NCBI GenBank assembly: GCA_903873135.1
Contig: CAIQNH010000065.1
Location: 1-34,816, forward strand
Reading direction: 5' to 3'
Length of the DNA stretch: 34,816 nt
Origin: an uncultured Actinomycetes bacterium
Lineage (GTDB): Bacteria; Actinomycetota; Acidimicrobiia; Acidimicrobiales; Microtrichaceae
Part shown: positions 15,494 to 22,546 of the stretch, piece after piece
Layout: every line of letters starts with the position of its first letter
Position numbering within the stretch: position 1 is the stretch's first letter
Made by a program: the position numbers and the translations under genes
The notes under the pieces: generated by a model
Told to the model about the DNA's origin: nothing
The model's input: the letters and a program-made list of their open reading frames with translations, nothing else
Database searches by the model: none

Positions 15494-16995
15494 CGACCGT
15501 GGGTCGCGGTGCGGCCCGCGGTGGCGAGGAGCCCGACGATCGCCCCCTGGGGATCGTCCCCGAGGTCGACCACACCGGCGACCGTGCCGGAGCGGACGAC
15601 CGCCGACAGGACGGCGGCGAGCGACGTCCCCGGACCCGGGAGCTCGGTGGCGACGAGCAGGACCCGGGCGTCCGGGTCGAGCGCTCGGACGGCGGCGGCG
15701 GTCCCGACCGCACGGAGCACGCCCTCGTTCCTGCGCAGACCGGGGCGGGTGGCCGAGTACCCGCCGCAGACCAGCACGTGGCACGGAGCACCGTCGGACG
15801 TCCACGAGAGATCCACGCTCAGCCCCCCGCCGACGGACACGTCGGTGGCGACCTCCGAGGGGTCGCCACCGAGCTCCGCCACTGCGGCCCGCACCACGAG
15901 CGCGGCGCACTCACGGGCTGAGCACCCGCGGGCCCGGGCGTCGGCCAGGTCCACCGGATCACCGTCCGCCGACAGGTCGACCGGCCGCCCCACCTCCCCG
16001 CCCAGCTCGGCTCGGACGGTCTCGATCCGCTCCCGCGCCGCCTCGACGTAGCCGGGATCGGTGTCGTAGCCGACGAAGTGACGGCCGCTGCGCAGCGCAG
16101 CCACGGCGGTGCTGCCCGACCCGGCGAACGGGTCGAGGACCAGGTCGCCCAGGTACGTGTAGAGGCCGATCAGACGTTCCGGCAGCGTGACGGGGAACGG
16201 AGCGGGGTGCCCGACCCGGGTCGCAGACTCGGGCGGGAACTCCCAGACGTCGAGGGTGGCGTCCATGAACTCGTCCCGCTCCAGCGTGGACGCCCACGGC
16301 AGCCCCGCGGCCCGGCGCTCCGTCACTCCGAGGGCCCGGTCGAAACGACCCTTGGACGCCACGACGATCCGCTCGGTGGTGTCACGGAGCACCGGGTTGC
16401 CCGGACGCTGGAACGACCCCCAGGCGCAGGAGCCGGCGGAGCCCCGCTGCTTCATCCAGACCAGCTCCCCGCGGAGGAGCAGCCGCAGCCGATCCTGGAG
16501 GATCGACGTGACGTCAGCGGCGAGCGAGCGGAAGGGTCGCCGGCCCAGGTTGGCCACGTTGACGGCGATCCGGCCGCCCGGCTCGAGGGTGCGGACGCAC
16601 TCGGAGAAGACGTCGGTGAGCATCTCGAGGTACTCCACGTACGACGCCGGCACCGGACCCGACCCGAGCTCGGTCTCGTAGTCCTTGCCCGCGAAGTACG
16701 GAGGCGAGGTGACGACGAGCGCCACGGAGTCCGAGGCGACCCGGGACATGTCCCGGGCGTCGCCGACCACCAGTTCGTCGAGGTCCCGGGGCACGTCGGC
16801 ACCCGCCGGGAGCGCGTCCACGTGGAGGTCGGGGGCACTGAAACGGGCGTAGAAGTCGGTCGCGTCGTGGGACTCCCGACGCGACACCCCGAAGCTCGAC
16901 GTCGACGTCCGACGTCGGGTGCCCGACCTGCCCGGCCCCGAACCACCGGGCGGCCCGCTCACGGGCGCGTCGACTCCGTCGGGACGGCGAGGCAC
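15490..16995 (-). CDS. Site-specific DNA methyltransferase (N4-cytosine/N6-adenine, beta order) with extra C-terminal domain
   Basis: 501 aa. A basic low-complexity N-terminus (1-40) precedes the methyltransferase: catalytic motif IV TSPPYF at 96-101 comes before the AdoMet motif DPFAGSGST at 288-296, the beta-class order, and FVGYDTDP follows. TSPPY is typical of N4-cytosine and some N6-adenine enzymes acting on double-stranded DNA. After about residue 350 an extra domain follows (GLSVDLSW at 391-398, then a strand-loop segment VLVCGGYSATRPGLRR at 407-422, then helix and strand). It looks like a restriction-endonuclease-like fold, but the usual E-x-K is not seen. No separate endonuclease gene is adjacent, so this is an orphan enzyme, a fusion with a decayed nuclease, or a recognition module. 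The GTG start has TAGGAT 6 nt upstream. Confidence 0.85.
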   Translation of the reverse strand: MPRRPDGVDAPVSGPPGGSGPGRSGTRRRTSTSSFGVSRRESHDATDFYARFSAPDLHVDALPAGADVPRDLDELVVGDARDMSRVASDSVALVVTSPPYFAGKDYETELGSGPVPASYVEYLEMLTDVFSECVRTLEPGGRIAVNVANLGRRPFRSLAADVTSILQDRLRLLLRGELVWMKQRGSAGSCAWGSFQRPGNPVLRDTTERIVVASKGRFDRALGVTERRAAGLPWASTLERDEFMDATLDVWEFPPESATRVGHPAPFPVTLPERLIGLYTYLGDLVLDPFAGSGSTAVAALRSGRHFVGYDTDPGYVEAARERIETVRAELGGEVGRPVDLSADGDPVDLADARARGCSARECAALVVRAAVAELGGDPSEVATDVSVGGGLSVDLSWTSDGAPCHVLVCGGYSATRPGLRRNEGVLRAVGTAAAVRALDPDARVLLVATELPGPGTSLAAVLSAVVRSGTVAGVVDLGDDPQGAIVGLLATAGRTATHGR

Positions 16996-17001
16996 GACCC
17001 G

Positions 17002-17007
17002 ATCCTA
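17002..17007 (-). promoter_or_regulatory. -10 element of methyltransferase operon (leaderless)
   Basis: TAGGAT on the minus strand, 6 nt before the GTG at 16995. Confidence 0.5.
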
Positions 17008-17013
17008 CGGGGC

Positions 17014-17047
17014 ACCGCCCTGCGGACCGGTGATGCCGCGGGGCGGT
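17014..17047 (-). terminator. 12-bp hairpin after the Hsd4A-like gene
   Basis: ACCGCCCTGCGG (17014-17025) pairs with CCGCGGGGCGGT (17036-17047), 11 Watson-Crick pairs and one G-T wobble, with a 10-nt loop. It starts 5 bases past the SDR stop and ends just before the methyltransferase promoter, so it should separate the two transcripts. Confidence 0.6.
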
Positions 17048-17051
17048 CGGG

Positions 17052-17966
17052 TCAGTACCGGAGGCCCGGGGCTCGCGTGTGGAACACGTCGGTGGCCAGC
17101 CGGGTCCCGAGGGTCGTCGCGTCCCAGCGCTTGCCACCGTTGCCGATCGTCGGCCCGTCGGACCACCCCTGCATGAGGATGATGTTCTCGCCGACCGCCC
17201 GGATGATCTGACCGGTGACGTGGTCGGCCTCGTCGGAGGCCAACCAGGCGACGAGCGGCGACGACACCGACGGGTCCATGGGGTTCCACTCGTCCTCGGG
17301 GATCTCGTCGGGCTCGACGACGGCCGGTGCGTTCGGCATGGTCGCCGTGATCCTGGTCGCTGCCGCCGGGCCGACGGCGTTGACGGTGACGCCCGTCCGG
17401 TACAGCTCGAGACTGAGCGTCTGCGTCAGGCTCGCGATGGCCGCCTTGGCCGGCGCGTAGTTCGACTGTCCGAAGTTGCCGGTCAGTCCGGCGCCCGAGA
17501 CCGTGTTGATGATCCTGCCGTTGACGGGCTGGCCGGTCTCCTTGGAGATGGCCCGCCAGTGGACCGCTGCGTGCTTGCACGGCAGCCAGGTTCCCCGGAG
17601 GTGCACGCGCACGACGGCGTCGAAGTCGTCGACTCCCATGTTGAAGATGGCGCCGTCACGGACGATCCCTGCGTTGTTGACCAGGATGTCGAGTCGCCCG
17701 AAGTCCTCCACGGCCTGGGCGATCATCCCCGCAGCCTGCTCGTCGTCGGCGACGTCGGCGTAGTTGGAGCGGGCGGACCCGCCGCGCTCCTCGATGAGGG
17801 ACACCGTCAGGTCGGCGTCCCGACCGGACCCCTCCCCGGTGACGGAACCGCCCAGGTCGTTGACGAGCACCTGGGCCCCCTGTCGCGCCAGTTCGAGCGC
17901 GTGTCCCCGACCGATGCCGTGACCGGCGCCGGTCACGATCGCCACCTTGCCGTCGAGCAGTCCCAT
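17052..17966 (-). CDS. Short-chain dehydrogenase, Hsd4A / multifunctional-enzyme-2 type
   Basis: 304-aa NAD(H)-dependent SDR resembling mycobacterial Hsd4A and the dehydrogenase part of peroxisomal MFE-2, which oxidise (3R)-hydroxyacyl-CoA or steroid side-chain intermediates. The cofactor motif TGAGHGIG is at 12-19, NNAG at 97-100, and the catalytic triad is Ser157, Tyr170, Lys174 (SNYAPAK). Start and end match Hsd4A-type proteins: MGLLDGKVAIVTGAG and a C-terminal GWSDGPTIGNGGKRWD block. The ATG has AGGAGG upstream. Unlike many neighbours it has a ~60-nt leader, and a perfect 9+9 palindrome overlaps the presumed promoter, so it is probably repressed by a TetR-type protein. No MaoC hydratase gene is adjacent. 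Confidence 0.88.
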   Translation of the reverse strand: MGLLDGKVAIVTGAGHGIGRGHALELARQGAQVLVNDLGGSVTGEGSGRDADLTVSLIEERGGSARSNYADVADDEQAAGMIAQAVEDFGRLDILVNNAGIVRDGAIFNMGVDDFDAVVRVHLRGTWLPCKHAAVHWRAISKETGQPVNGRIINTVSGAGLTGNFGQSNYAPAKAAIASLTQTLSLELYRTGVTVNAVGPAAATRITATMPNAPAVVEPDEIPEDEWNPMDPSVSSPLVAWLASDEADHVTGQIIRAVGENIILMQGWSDGPTIGNGGKRWDATTLGTRLATDVFHTRAPGLRY

Positions 17967-18017
17967 GCTGCGTCCTCCTGCCGCCCGCCGGACCGGACCG
18001 CAGGGAGCGGCCCCCGG

Positions 18018-18038
18018 GATCTGACGGGTCGTCAGATC
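18018..18038. promoter_or_regulatory. Operator-like palindrome at the Hsd4A-like gene
   Basis: GATCTGACG and CGTCAGATC form a perfect 9-bp inverted repeat around a 3-bp spacer, 52-72 bases upstream of the ATG at 17966. It touches a TACGAT box (minus strand, 18036-18041) that can serve as -10. A related site stands in front of the aldehyde dehydrogenase gene (26361-26378). Size and symmetry suit a TetR-family dimer. Confidence 0.65.
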
Positions 18039-18041
18039 GTA
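18036..18041 (-). promoter_or_regulatory. Possible -10 of the Hsd4A-like gene
   Basis: TACGAT on the minus strand, overlapping the operator-like palindrome by three bases. It predicts a leader of about 60 nt, in line with the ribosome-binding site in front of this start. Confidence 0.35.
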
Positions 18042-18083
18042 CGCAACGGGCCGGTCGGCCGCGAAACCACGGCGGAGGGCCGG

Positions 18084-19616
18084 TCAGTCGGCGTACTGGT
18101 CCCGCAGGACGTGCTTGAGGACCTTGCCGGCCGGATTCCGGGGGAGCACGTCGACCACCTCGACCTGCTCCGGCAGCTTCTGGTTCATGAGGCCCTCCCC
18201 TCGGAGGAACGCCACGACGTCCTCGAGGCCGAGTCCGGACGCACCGTCGACGAGCTGCACGACGGCGCACACCCGCTCGCCGCTGGACGGGTCCGGCAGG
18301 CCGATCACCGCCACGTCGGCGACCTCGGGGTGCTGGTACAGGAGGTCCTCGACCTCCTTGGCCGAGACGTTCTCCCCCTTGCGGATGATCACGTCCTTGA
18401 GGCGACCGGTGATGACCACGTTGCCCCGGTCGTCGATCCGACCCAGGTCACCCGTGCGGAAGAAGCCGTCCTCGTCGAAGGCAGCGGCGTCGAGCGAGCT
18501 GTCCAGGTAGCCCCGCATCACCTGCGGAGCCTTGGCCCGGATCTCACCCTCCTCACCGGGGCCGGCGACCCGGCCGTCCAGCGTGACCAGACGGAGCTCC
18601 ACCCCCGGCATGGGCTTGCCCTCGCTCGCGGCGAGCTCGTCGTCGCCGTCGGTGGTCGCGGCCATGGTGAGGATCGGAGCCTCGGTCAGGCCGTACCCCG
18701 ACAGCACCGGAGCCCCGAACACCTCACGGAGCTCGGCCACCAGCGACGGAGGCTTGGGGGCACCGCCGCCCGGGAAGCCCCTGACGTCCGGGAAGATCGG
18801 CTCGGAGCGCGACCGCTGGTAGGCCAGGTACGCCTGGTGGAACACGGTGCCGCTCCCCGCCAGGGTCACTCGCTCACGCGACAGGACCGCCGGGGTGTCC
18901 TCGGGGTGGAAGCCCTCGGTGAGGATGTTCGAGCAACCGGACTGCAGGCCGGCGAAGAGCCACGTCACCCCGCCGATGTGGGTGAACGGGAACACCAGGG
19001 CGTTCCGGTCGTCCTCGGTGACCGCGAGGCGCGCGGCCATGCCGTGGGCGACCGCGGCGATGGAGGCGTCGGTGTGCTGCGCCCCCTTCGGGTCGGCCGT
19101 CGTCCCCGAGGTGTAGAAGAGCCAGCGCACCGGCTGGGCCTCGGCGTCGAGGGCCGCAGCCCTCGGCGGCAGCCCCTCCGGGTCGCCCTCGGGGAGGGTG
19201 CGGTCCGCCACGAGCACCTGACTGCCCTCGACGTCGGCGACCACCGAACGCGCCATCGACTCGTAGTCGAACCCACGCCACTCCGACGGCACGATGAACA
19301 TCGACGACTGCGCCTGTCGCACGATGAAGCCGACCTCACGCTCCCGGTAGATGGGCAGGAGCGGGTTCTGCACGGCGTCGAGCCGACTCAACGCCGCCAC
19401 GAGCACGAGCGACTCGAGCCAGGTCGGGAGCTGCCAGGACACGACGGTGCCCGAGCCGACCCCGAGGTCCGCCAGACCGGCGGCCACTCGTTCGGCACGG
19501 TCCCGGAACTCGGCGAAGGTGATCGTCCGCTCGAGCTCGTCGACGGCGAGCCGACCGTCCGGGCTGAGCTCGACCCGCTGGTCGATCAGCTCCCACAACG
19601 TCCTGCCCTGCAGCAT
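18084..19616 (-). CDS. Acyl-CoA synthetase / AMP-dependent ligase
   Basis: 510-aa AMP-forming ligase. The P-loop FYTSGTTADPKG is at 167-178 (Ala-Asp in place of the common Gly-Xaa), SGYGLTEAPI is the adenylate-binding block, and the C-terminal hinge GRIDDRGNVVITGRLKD and NPAGKVLKH (Lys498) are present. It is shorter than, and clearly different from, the two FadD19-like ligases; it resembles cyclohexanecarboxylate/medium-chain acyl-CoA ligases. The ATG at 19616 has AGGGGG upstream; a longer frame is rejected as it runs through the promoter. It lies upstream of the Hsd4A-like gene, which has its own promoter. The substrate is not determinable. Confidence 0.85.
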   Translation of the reverse strand: MLQGRTLWELIDQRVELSPDGRLAVDELERTITFAEFRDRAERVAAGLADLGVGSGTVVSWQLPTWLESLVLVAALSRLDAVQNPLLPIYREREVGFIVRQAQSSMFIVPSEWRGFDYESMARSVVADVEGSQVLVADRTLPEGDPEGLPPRAAALDAEAQPVRWLFYTSGTTADPKGAQHTDASIAAVAHGMAARLAVTEDDRNALVFPFTHIGGVTWLFAGLQSGCSNILTEGFHPEDTPAVLSRERVTLAGSGTVFHQAYLAYQRSRSEPIFPDVRGFPGGGAPKPPSLVAELREVFGAPVLSGYGLTEAPILTMAATTDGDDELAASEGKPMPGVELRLVTLDGRVAGPGEEGEIRAKAPQVMRGYLDSSLDAAAFDEDGFFRTGDLGRIDDRGNVVITGRLKDVIIRKGENVSAKEVEDLLYQHPEVADVAVIGLPDPSSGERVCAVVQLVDGASGLGLEDVVAFLRGEGLMNQKLPEQVEVVDVLPRNPAGKVLKHVLRDQYAD

Positions 19617-19651
19617 GTCCGGCCCCCTGGTGTCTCGTCGGTGCGCCGTGG

Positions 19652-19657
19652 ACTCTA
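19652..19657 (-). promoter_or_regulatory. -10 element of acyl-CoA synthetase gene
   Basis: TAGAGT on the minus strand, about 36 bases before the ATG at 19616. It leaves a short leader carrying the AGGGGG ribosome-binding site. Confidence 0.4.
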
Positions 19658-19682
19658 GGTCCGGCCAGACCCCTGCCGCCGC

Positions 19683-19699
19683 CTCGGGCACAGCCCGAG
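19683..19699 (-). terminator. Hairpin after the ADH-cyclase-membrane protein operon
   Basis: CTCGGGC (19683-19689) and GCCCGAG (19693-19699) pair perfectly around a 3-nt loop, 19-35 bases past the stop of the membrane protein gene. It has no T run. Confidence 0.5.
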
Positions 19700-19717
19700 C
19701 GGACCGGTGGCCGGAAC

Positions 19718-20359
19718 TCAGCCCGGGGTGGCCGCGATGGGAGTGCCGACCTCCACGACGACGACCGGTCGGGCTCCCACCGCTCCCCGGAGGGGGAGCT
19801 CTGCCGACCGTGGCTCCGTGACCGGCTCGCACGGCACCCCCGCACGGGGGACGACGCCGACGACGAGCACCGTGACCGCCGTGGGGTCCTCGGTGACCGA
19901 GATCCGGGCCAGCGCCTCCTCGGCGCTGCGGAGACAGCCCACCGAGACCCTGAGGGAACCGCCGTCGGGTGTCGGCACCGCGGTCGCCGGGAGGACGGCG
20001 TCGTCCACCGGGGCCGACCGGAGGGCCTCGGGGACCGGGTAGCTGAACGTGGTCACGTCGCCGTCCACGGCGACGGCGGAGACGCCGTTGGGGGCCGAGG
20101 CCCCTCCCGGCAGCGTGACGGGGACGGTGGCACCCGGGGCCTCCTCCGGGGTCGTCCCAGCGGTCGTCTGCGGCACGTCGAGCCGCTGCCGGTTGGAGGA
20201 CTGGGTGCTGTAGCCCAGCAGGACCCCGGCCAGGCCGATGCCGGCGAGGACGAGGAACCCGACCAGGAACGGCCAGATGCTGACGGTACGCGGCCCGGTG
20301 GGACCGTCGGTCGGTCGAGCCCGGGAGCCGCTCCGGAGGGACGGACGCCGACCTGCCAC
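19718..20359 (-). CDS. Small single-pass membrane protein with extracytoplasmic domain
   Basis: 213 aa, family not recognised. A basic N-terminus (1-25) precedes one membrane helix at about 28-50 (IWPFLVGFLVLAGIGLAGVLLGY). A Thr/Pro-rich linker and a Val-rich outer domain with two Cys follow, so it is predicted N-in/C-out. It begins with a GTG at 20359, 7 bases after the cyclase stop, and is the last gene of the ADH-cyclase operon. A longer frame upstream overlaps the cyclase and is not used. There is no enzymatic motif; a sensor or cell-envelope accessory role is conceivable but unsupported. Confidence 0.7.
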   Translation of the reverse strand: MAGRRPSLRSGSRARPTDGPTGPRTVSIWPFLVGFLVLAGIGLAGVLLGYSTQSSNRQRLDVPQTTAGTTPEEAPGATVPVTLPGGASAPNGVSAVAVDGDVTTFSYPVPEALRSAPVDDAVLPATAVPTPDGGSLRVSVGCLRSAEEALARISVTEDPTAVTVLVVGVVPRAGVPCEPVTEPRSAELPLRGAVGARPVVVVEVGTPIAATPG

Positions 20360-20366
20360 CGGCCGC

Positions 20367-21323
20367 CTACAGGATCGCGACCGGCGCGACGGGGGTGCTC
20401 GACGCTCCGACGATCGGCTCGGGCGCCGCCGCCAGCAACACGTCGCCCCGGCCGAGTTCGGCGCACCGCTCGGCGAGCAGCTCCAGATCCCAGTTCTGAC
20501 CCTGGAGCAGACCCATGTCCCGGACCTGCAACAGGTGGACCGCCAGGCAGTCGGTCCAGTCCGGGAGCGAGGGAGGGAACGCCTCGTAGGCGTAGGAGTC
20601 GGTGAAGGCACCGGCCACGTCGTGCGCGTGCATCCACTCCACCGAGTGGATCGAGAGTCCCGGCAACGAGTGCTGGCTGCCGACGGCGTACCGGAGCCGG
20701 TCACCACGGTGGTAGTGGCCCATCATGCCCGTCCTGACGAGCACCACGTCACCCGGGAGGACCTCGACGCGAGCCAGCTCGGCAGCGGCGTCCAGGTCCT
20801 CGGCGGTGATCGGGTAGCCCGGGTCGAGCTCGTCGAGGCAGTCGACCCCGTGGACCCTCGCGACGTCGAGCAGCACGCCCCGGGTCACGATCTGGGGCAG
20901 ACGCTCGGCACCCAGGACGGTCGCCCCGTACTGCGCGGTGACCGCCGAGGTCGGGAACCCGTTGTAGAGCTGGGAGTCGTAGGCCACGTGACACAGGGCG
21001 TCCACGTGGGTGCCGGCGCACGTGGACATGAACACGGCGTCGTCGGTCCCCTCCCAGATCCCCGGAGCGAACTGGTCACGCTCGTTCAGCGACGTGACGG
21101 TGAGGATCGGGTTGTAGCGGCGGGCCGGCTGGCCGACCTGGATCCCGTCCGCCCGCAGATCGACGGCCAGGTCGATCCGCTCGCCCAGCCGGACGCTCTC
21201 GACCCCCCGGCGGGTGGACTCCTCGGTGAGGAGGTTGCCGCAACCGAGCTGATCGTCGTCCCCCCATCGTCCCCAGTTCGACACCTGCGCCGAGAGTTCC
21301 AGCAGGTGCTCGGGGAGCGGCAC
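20367..21323 (-). CDS. Cyclase family protein (kynurenine-formamidase-like metal hydrolase)
   Basis: 318-aa protein of the cyclase superfamily, which includes bacterial kynurenine formamidase and polyketide-like cyclases. The metal-binding motif GTHVDALCH is at 104-112 (family H-x-G-T-H-x-D-x-x-x-H type). A later GLSIHSVEWMHAHDVAGAFTDSYAYE region supplies further family His/Asp residues. The family usually hydrolyses amide or ester bonds with Mn/Zn. The N-terminal NWGRWGDDDQLGCGNLL block is typical of the actinobacterial subgroup found beside dehydrogenases. The GTG start at 21323 lies 9 bases after the ADH stop, so it is in the ADH operon. The substrate is unknown. Confidence 0.85.
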   Translation of the reverse strand: MPLPEHLLELSAQVSNWGRWGDDDQLGCGNLLTEESTRRGVESVRLGERIDLAVDLRADGIQVGQPARRYNPILTVTSLNERDQFAPGIWEGTDDAVFMSTCAGTHVDALCHVAYDSQLYNGFPTSAVTAQYGATVLGAERLPQIVTRGVLLDVARVHGVDCLDELDPGYPITAEDLDAAAELARVEVLPGDVVLVRTGMMGHYHRGDRLRYAVGSQHSLPGLSIHSVEWMHAHDVAGAFTDSYAYEAFPPSLPDWTDCLAVHLLQVRDMGLLQGQNWDLELLAERCAELGRGDVLLAAAPEPIVGASSTPVAPVAIL

Positions 21324-21332
21324 GCCGACCCC

Positions 21333-22406
21333 TCAGTCCCCGAGGACGACGACGCCGCGAGCGAGCCGCCCCTCGTGGAGTTCGGCGAGGGCCTGGTCGA
21401 ACCCCTCGATCGGGTAGGTGGCCGTCACCAACTCGTCGAGCTGGAGTCGGCCCGCTCGGTAGAGGTCGACCACGAGGGGGACGTCGTGCGCCGGTCGGGC
21501 CGACCCGTACCGACACCCCATGAGCGACTTGTCGTTGTACATCGTGTTGACCACGAAGCTGGCCTCGGTGCCCATCCTGGGGACACCCAGCATCACGACC
21601 GAGCCCCCGAAGTCGAGCAGGTCGGTCGACAACCGGATGAGCGCTGTCGACCCGACGCACTCGAACACCCAGTCGACACCGTTCGGCCGGATCTCCCGCA
21701 CGGCCTCCACCAGGTCGTCGTCGGGTCCGGGGCAGATGAAGTGGGTGGCGCCGAACTGCCGGGCGACCGCCTCCTTGGCGGGGTTCGTGTCGACGGCGAT
21801 GATCGGCAGCGAGTCGCTCAGCGCCAGACCCTGGATCACGTTCAGGCCGATGCCGCCGACGCCGATCACGACCGACGACTCCCCGTGGGTGACCCGGGCC
21901 CGGTTGAACACGGCACCCACGCCGGTGAGCACCCCACAACCGATCAGGCAGGCGCTGGTCAGCGGCACGTCGGCGGGGATCGGGATGGCGGAGGTCGCCG
22001 GGACGACGGTCGACTCGACGAAGACCGAGGTGTTCGCGAACTGGAACGCCTTGTCGCCTCCGACGGTGAACGGTCGGGACAGCTTGCCCAGGCTGGTGCG
22101 ACAGAACGTCGGCTTGCCCCGGGAGCAGGCTGCGCACGTGCCGCAGTTGCCGAGCGTGGTCAGCACGACGTGGTCGCCCACGGCCGTCGAGGTCACGTCG
22201 TCGGCCACTGCCTCGACCACGCCGGCGCCCTCGTGGCCGAGCACCACGGGCGTCGGGAACATGATCGTGCCGTCGAGCACCGAGACGTCGGAGTGACACA
22301 GTCCGGCTGCGGCGAGCCGCACCCGGACCTCCCCCGGTCGCAGGTCGCGCACCTCGACGTCGTCACGCAACGCCGCGGTCTCGCCGTCCCAGACGATTCC
22401 CTTCAC
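21333..22406 (-). CDS. Zinc-dependent alcohol dehydrogenase (MDR family)
   Basis: 357-aa medium-chain dehydrogenase. Catalytic zinc ligands Cys37 and His58-Glu59 (GHEGAG) and the structural zinc lobe Cys88, Cys91, Cys94, Cys102 are all present. The NAD-binding GVGGIGLNVIQG and an acidic residue after the second strand (VDTNP) favour NAD over NADP. It resembles class-III/AdhB-type actinobacterial enzymes that oxidise primary alcohols. The GTG at 22406 is chosen over an upstream ATG at 22454 because a near-perfect GGAGGTGA ribosome-binding site precedes it and MKGIVWDG is the usual family start. It is the first gene of a three-gene operon with the cyclase and membrane protein. Confidence 0.88.
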   Translation of the reverse strand: MKGIVWDGETAALRDDVEVRDLRPGEVRVRLAAAGLCHSDVSVLDGTIMFPTPVVLGHEGAGVVEAVADDVTSTAVGDHVVLTTLGNCGTCAACSRGKPTFCRTSLGKLSRPFTVGGDKAFQFANTSVFVESTVVPATSAIPIPADVPLTSACLIGCGVLTGVGAVFNRARVTHGESSVVIGVGGIGLNVIQGLALSDSLPIIAVDTNPAKEAVARQFGATHFICPGPDDDLVEAVREIRPNGVDWVFECVGSTALIRLSTDLLDFGGSVVMLGVPRMGTEASFVVNTMYNDKSLMGCRYGSARPAHDVPLVVDLYRAGRLQLDELVTATYPIEGFDQALAELHEGRLARGVVVLGD

Positions 22407-22482
22407 CCCGTCACCTCCAGCAGCCCTCGGCGCCGGAGCGTCGGGGCGGATCATTCACCGGGGCGAGCGCCACGGCCTGCGG

Positions 22483-22488
22483 AGCGTA
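22483..22488 (-). promoter_or_regulatory. Possible -10 of the ADH operon
   Basis: TACGCT on the minus strand, about 77 bases before the GTG at 22406. It is identical to the box in front of the amidohydrolase at 27632. A weak CCGGC hairpin near 22517-22532 may end the sigma-factor transcript upstream. Confidence 0.3.
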
Positions 22489-22546
22489 GCCGGGGGCCGC
22501 CGGGACGGGACGTTGGGCCGGACTCCCCCGGCAGCGCCCACGTCGC

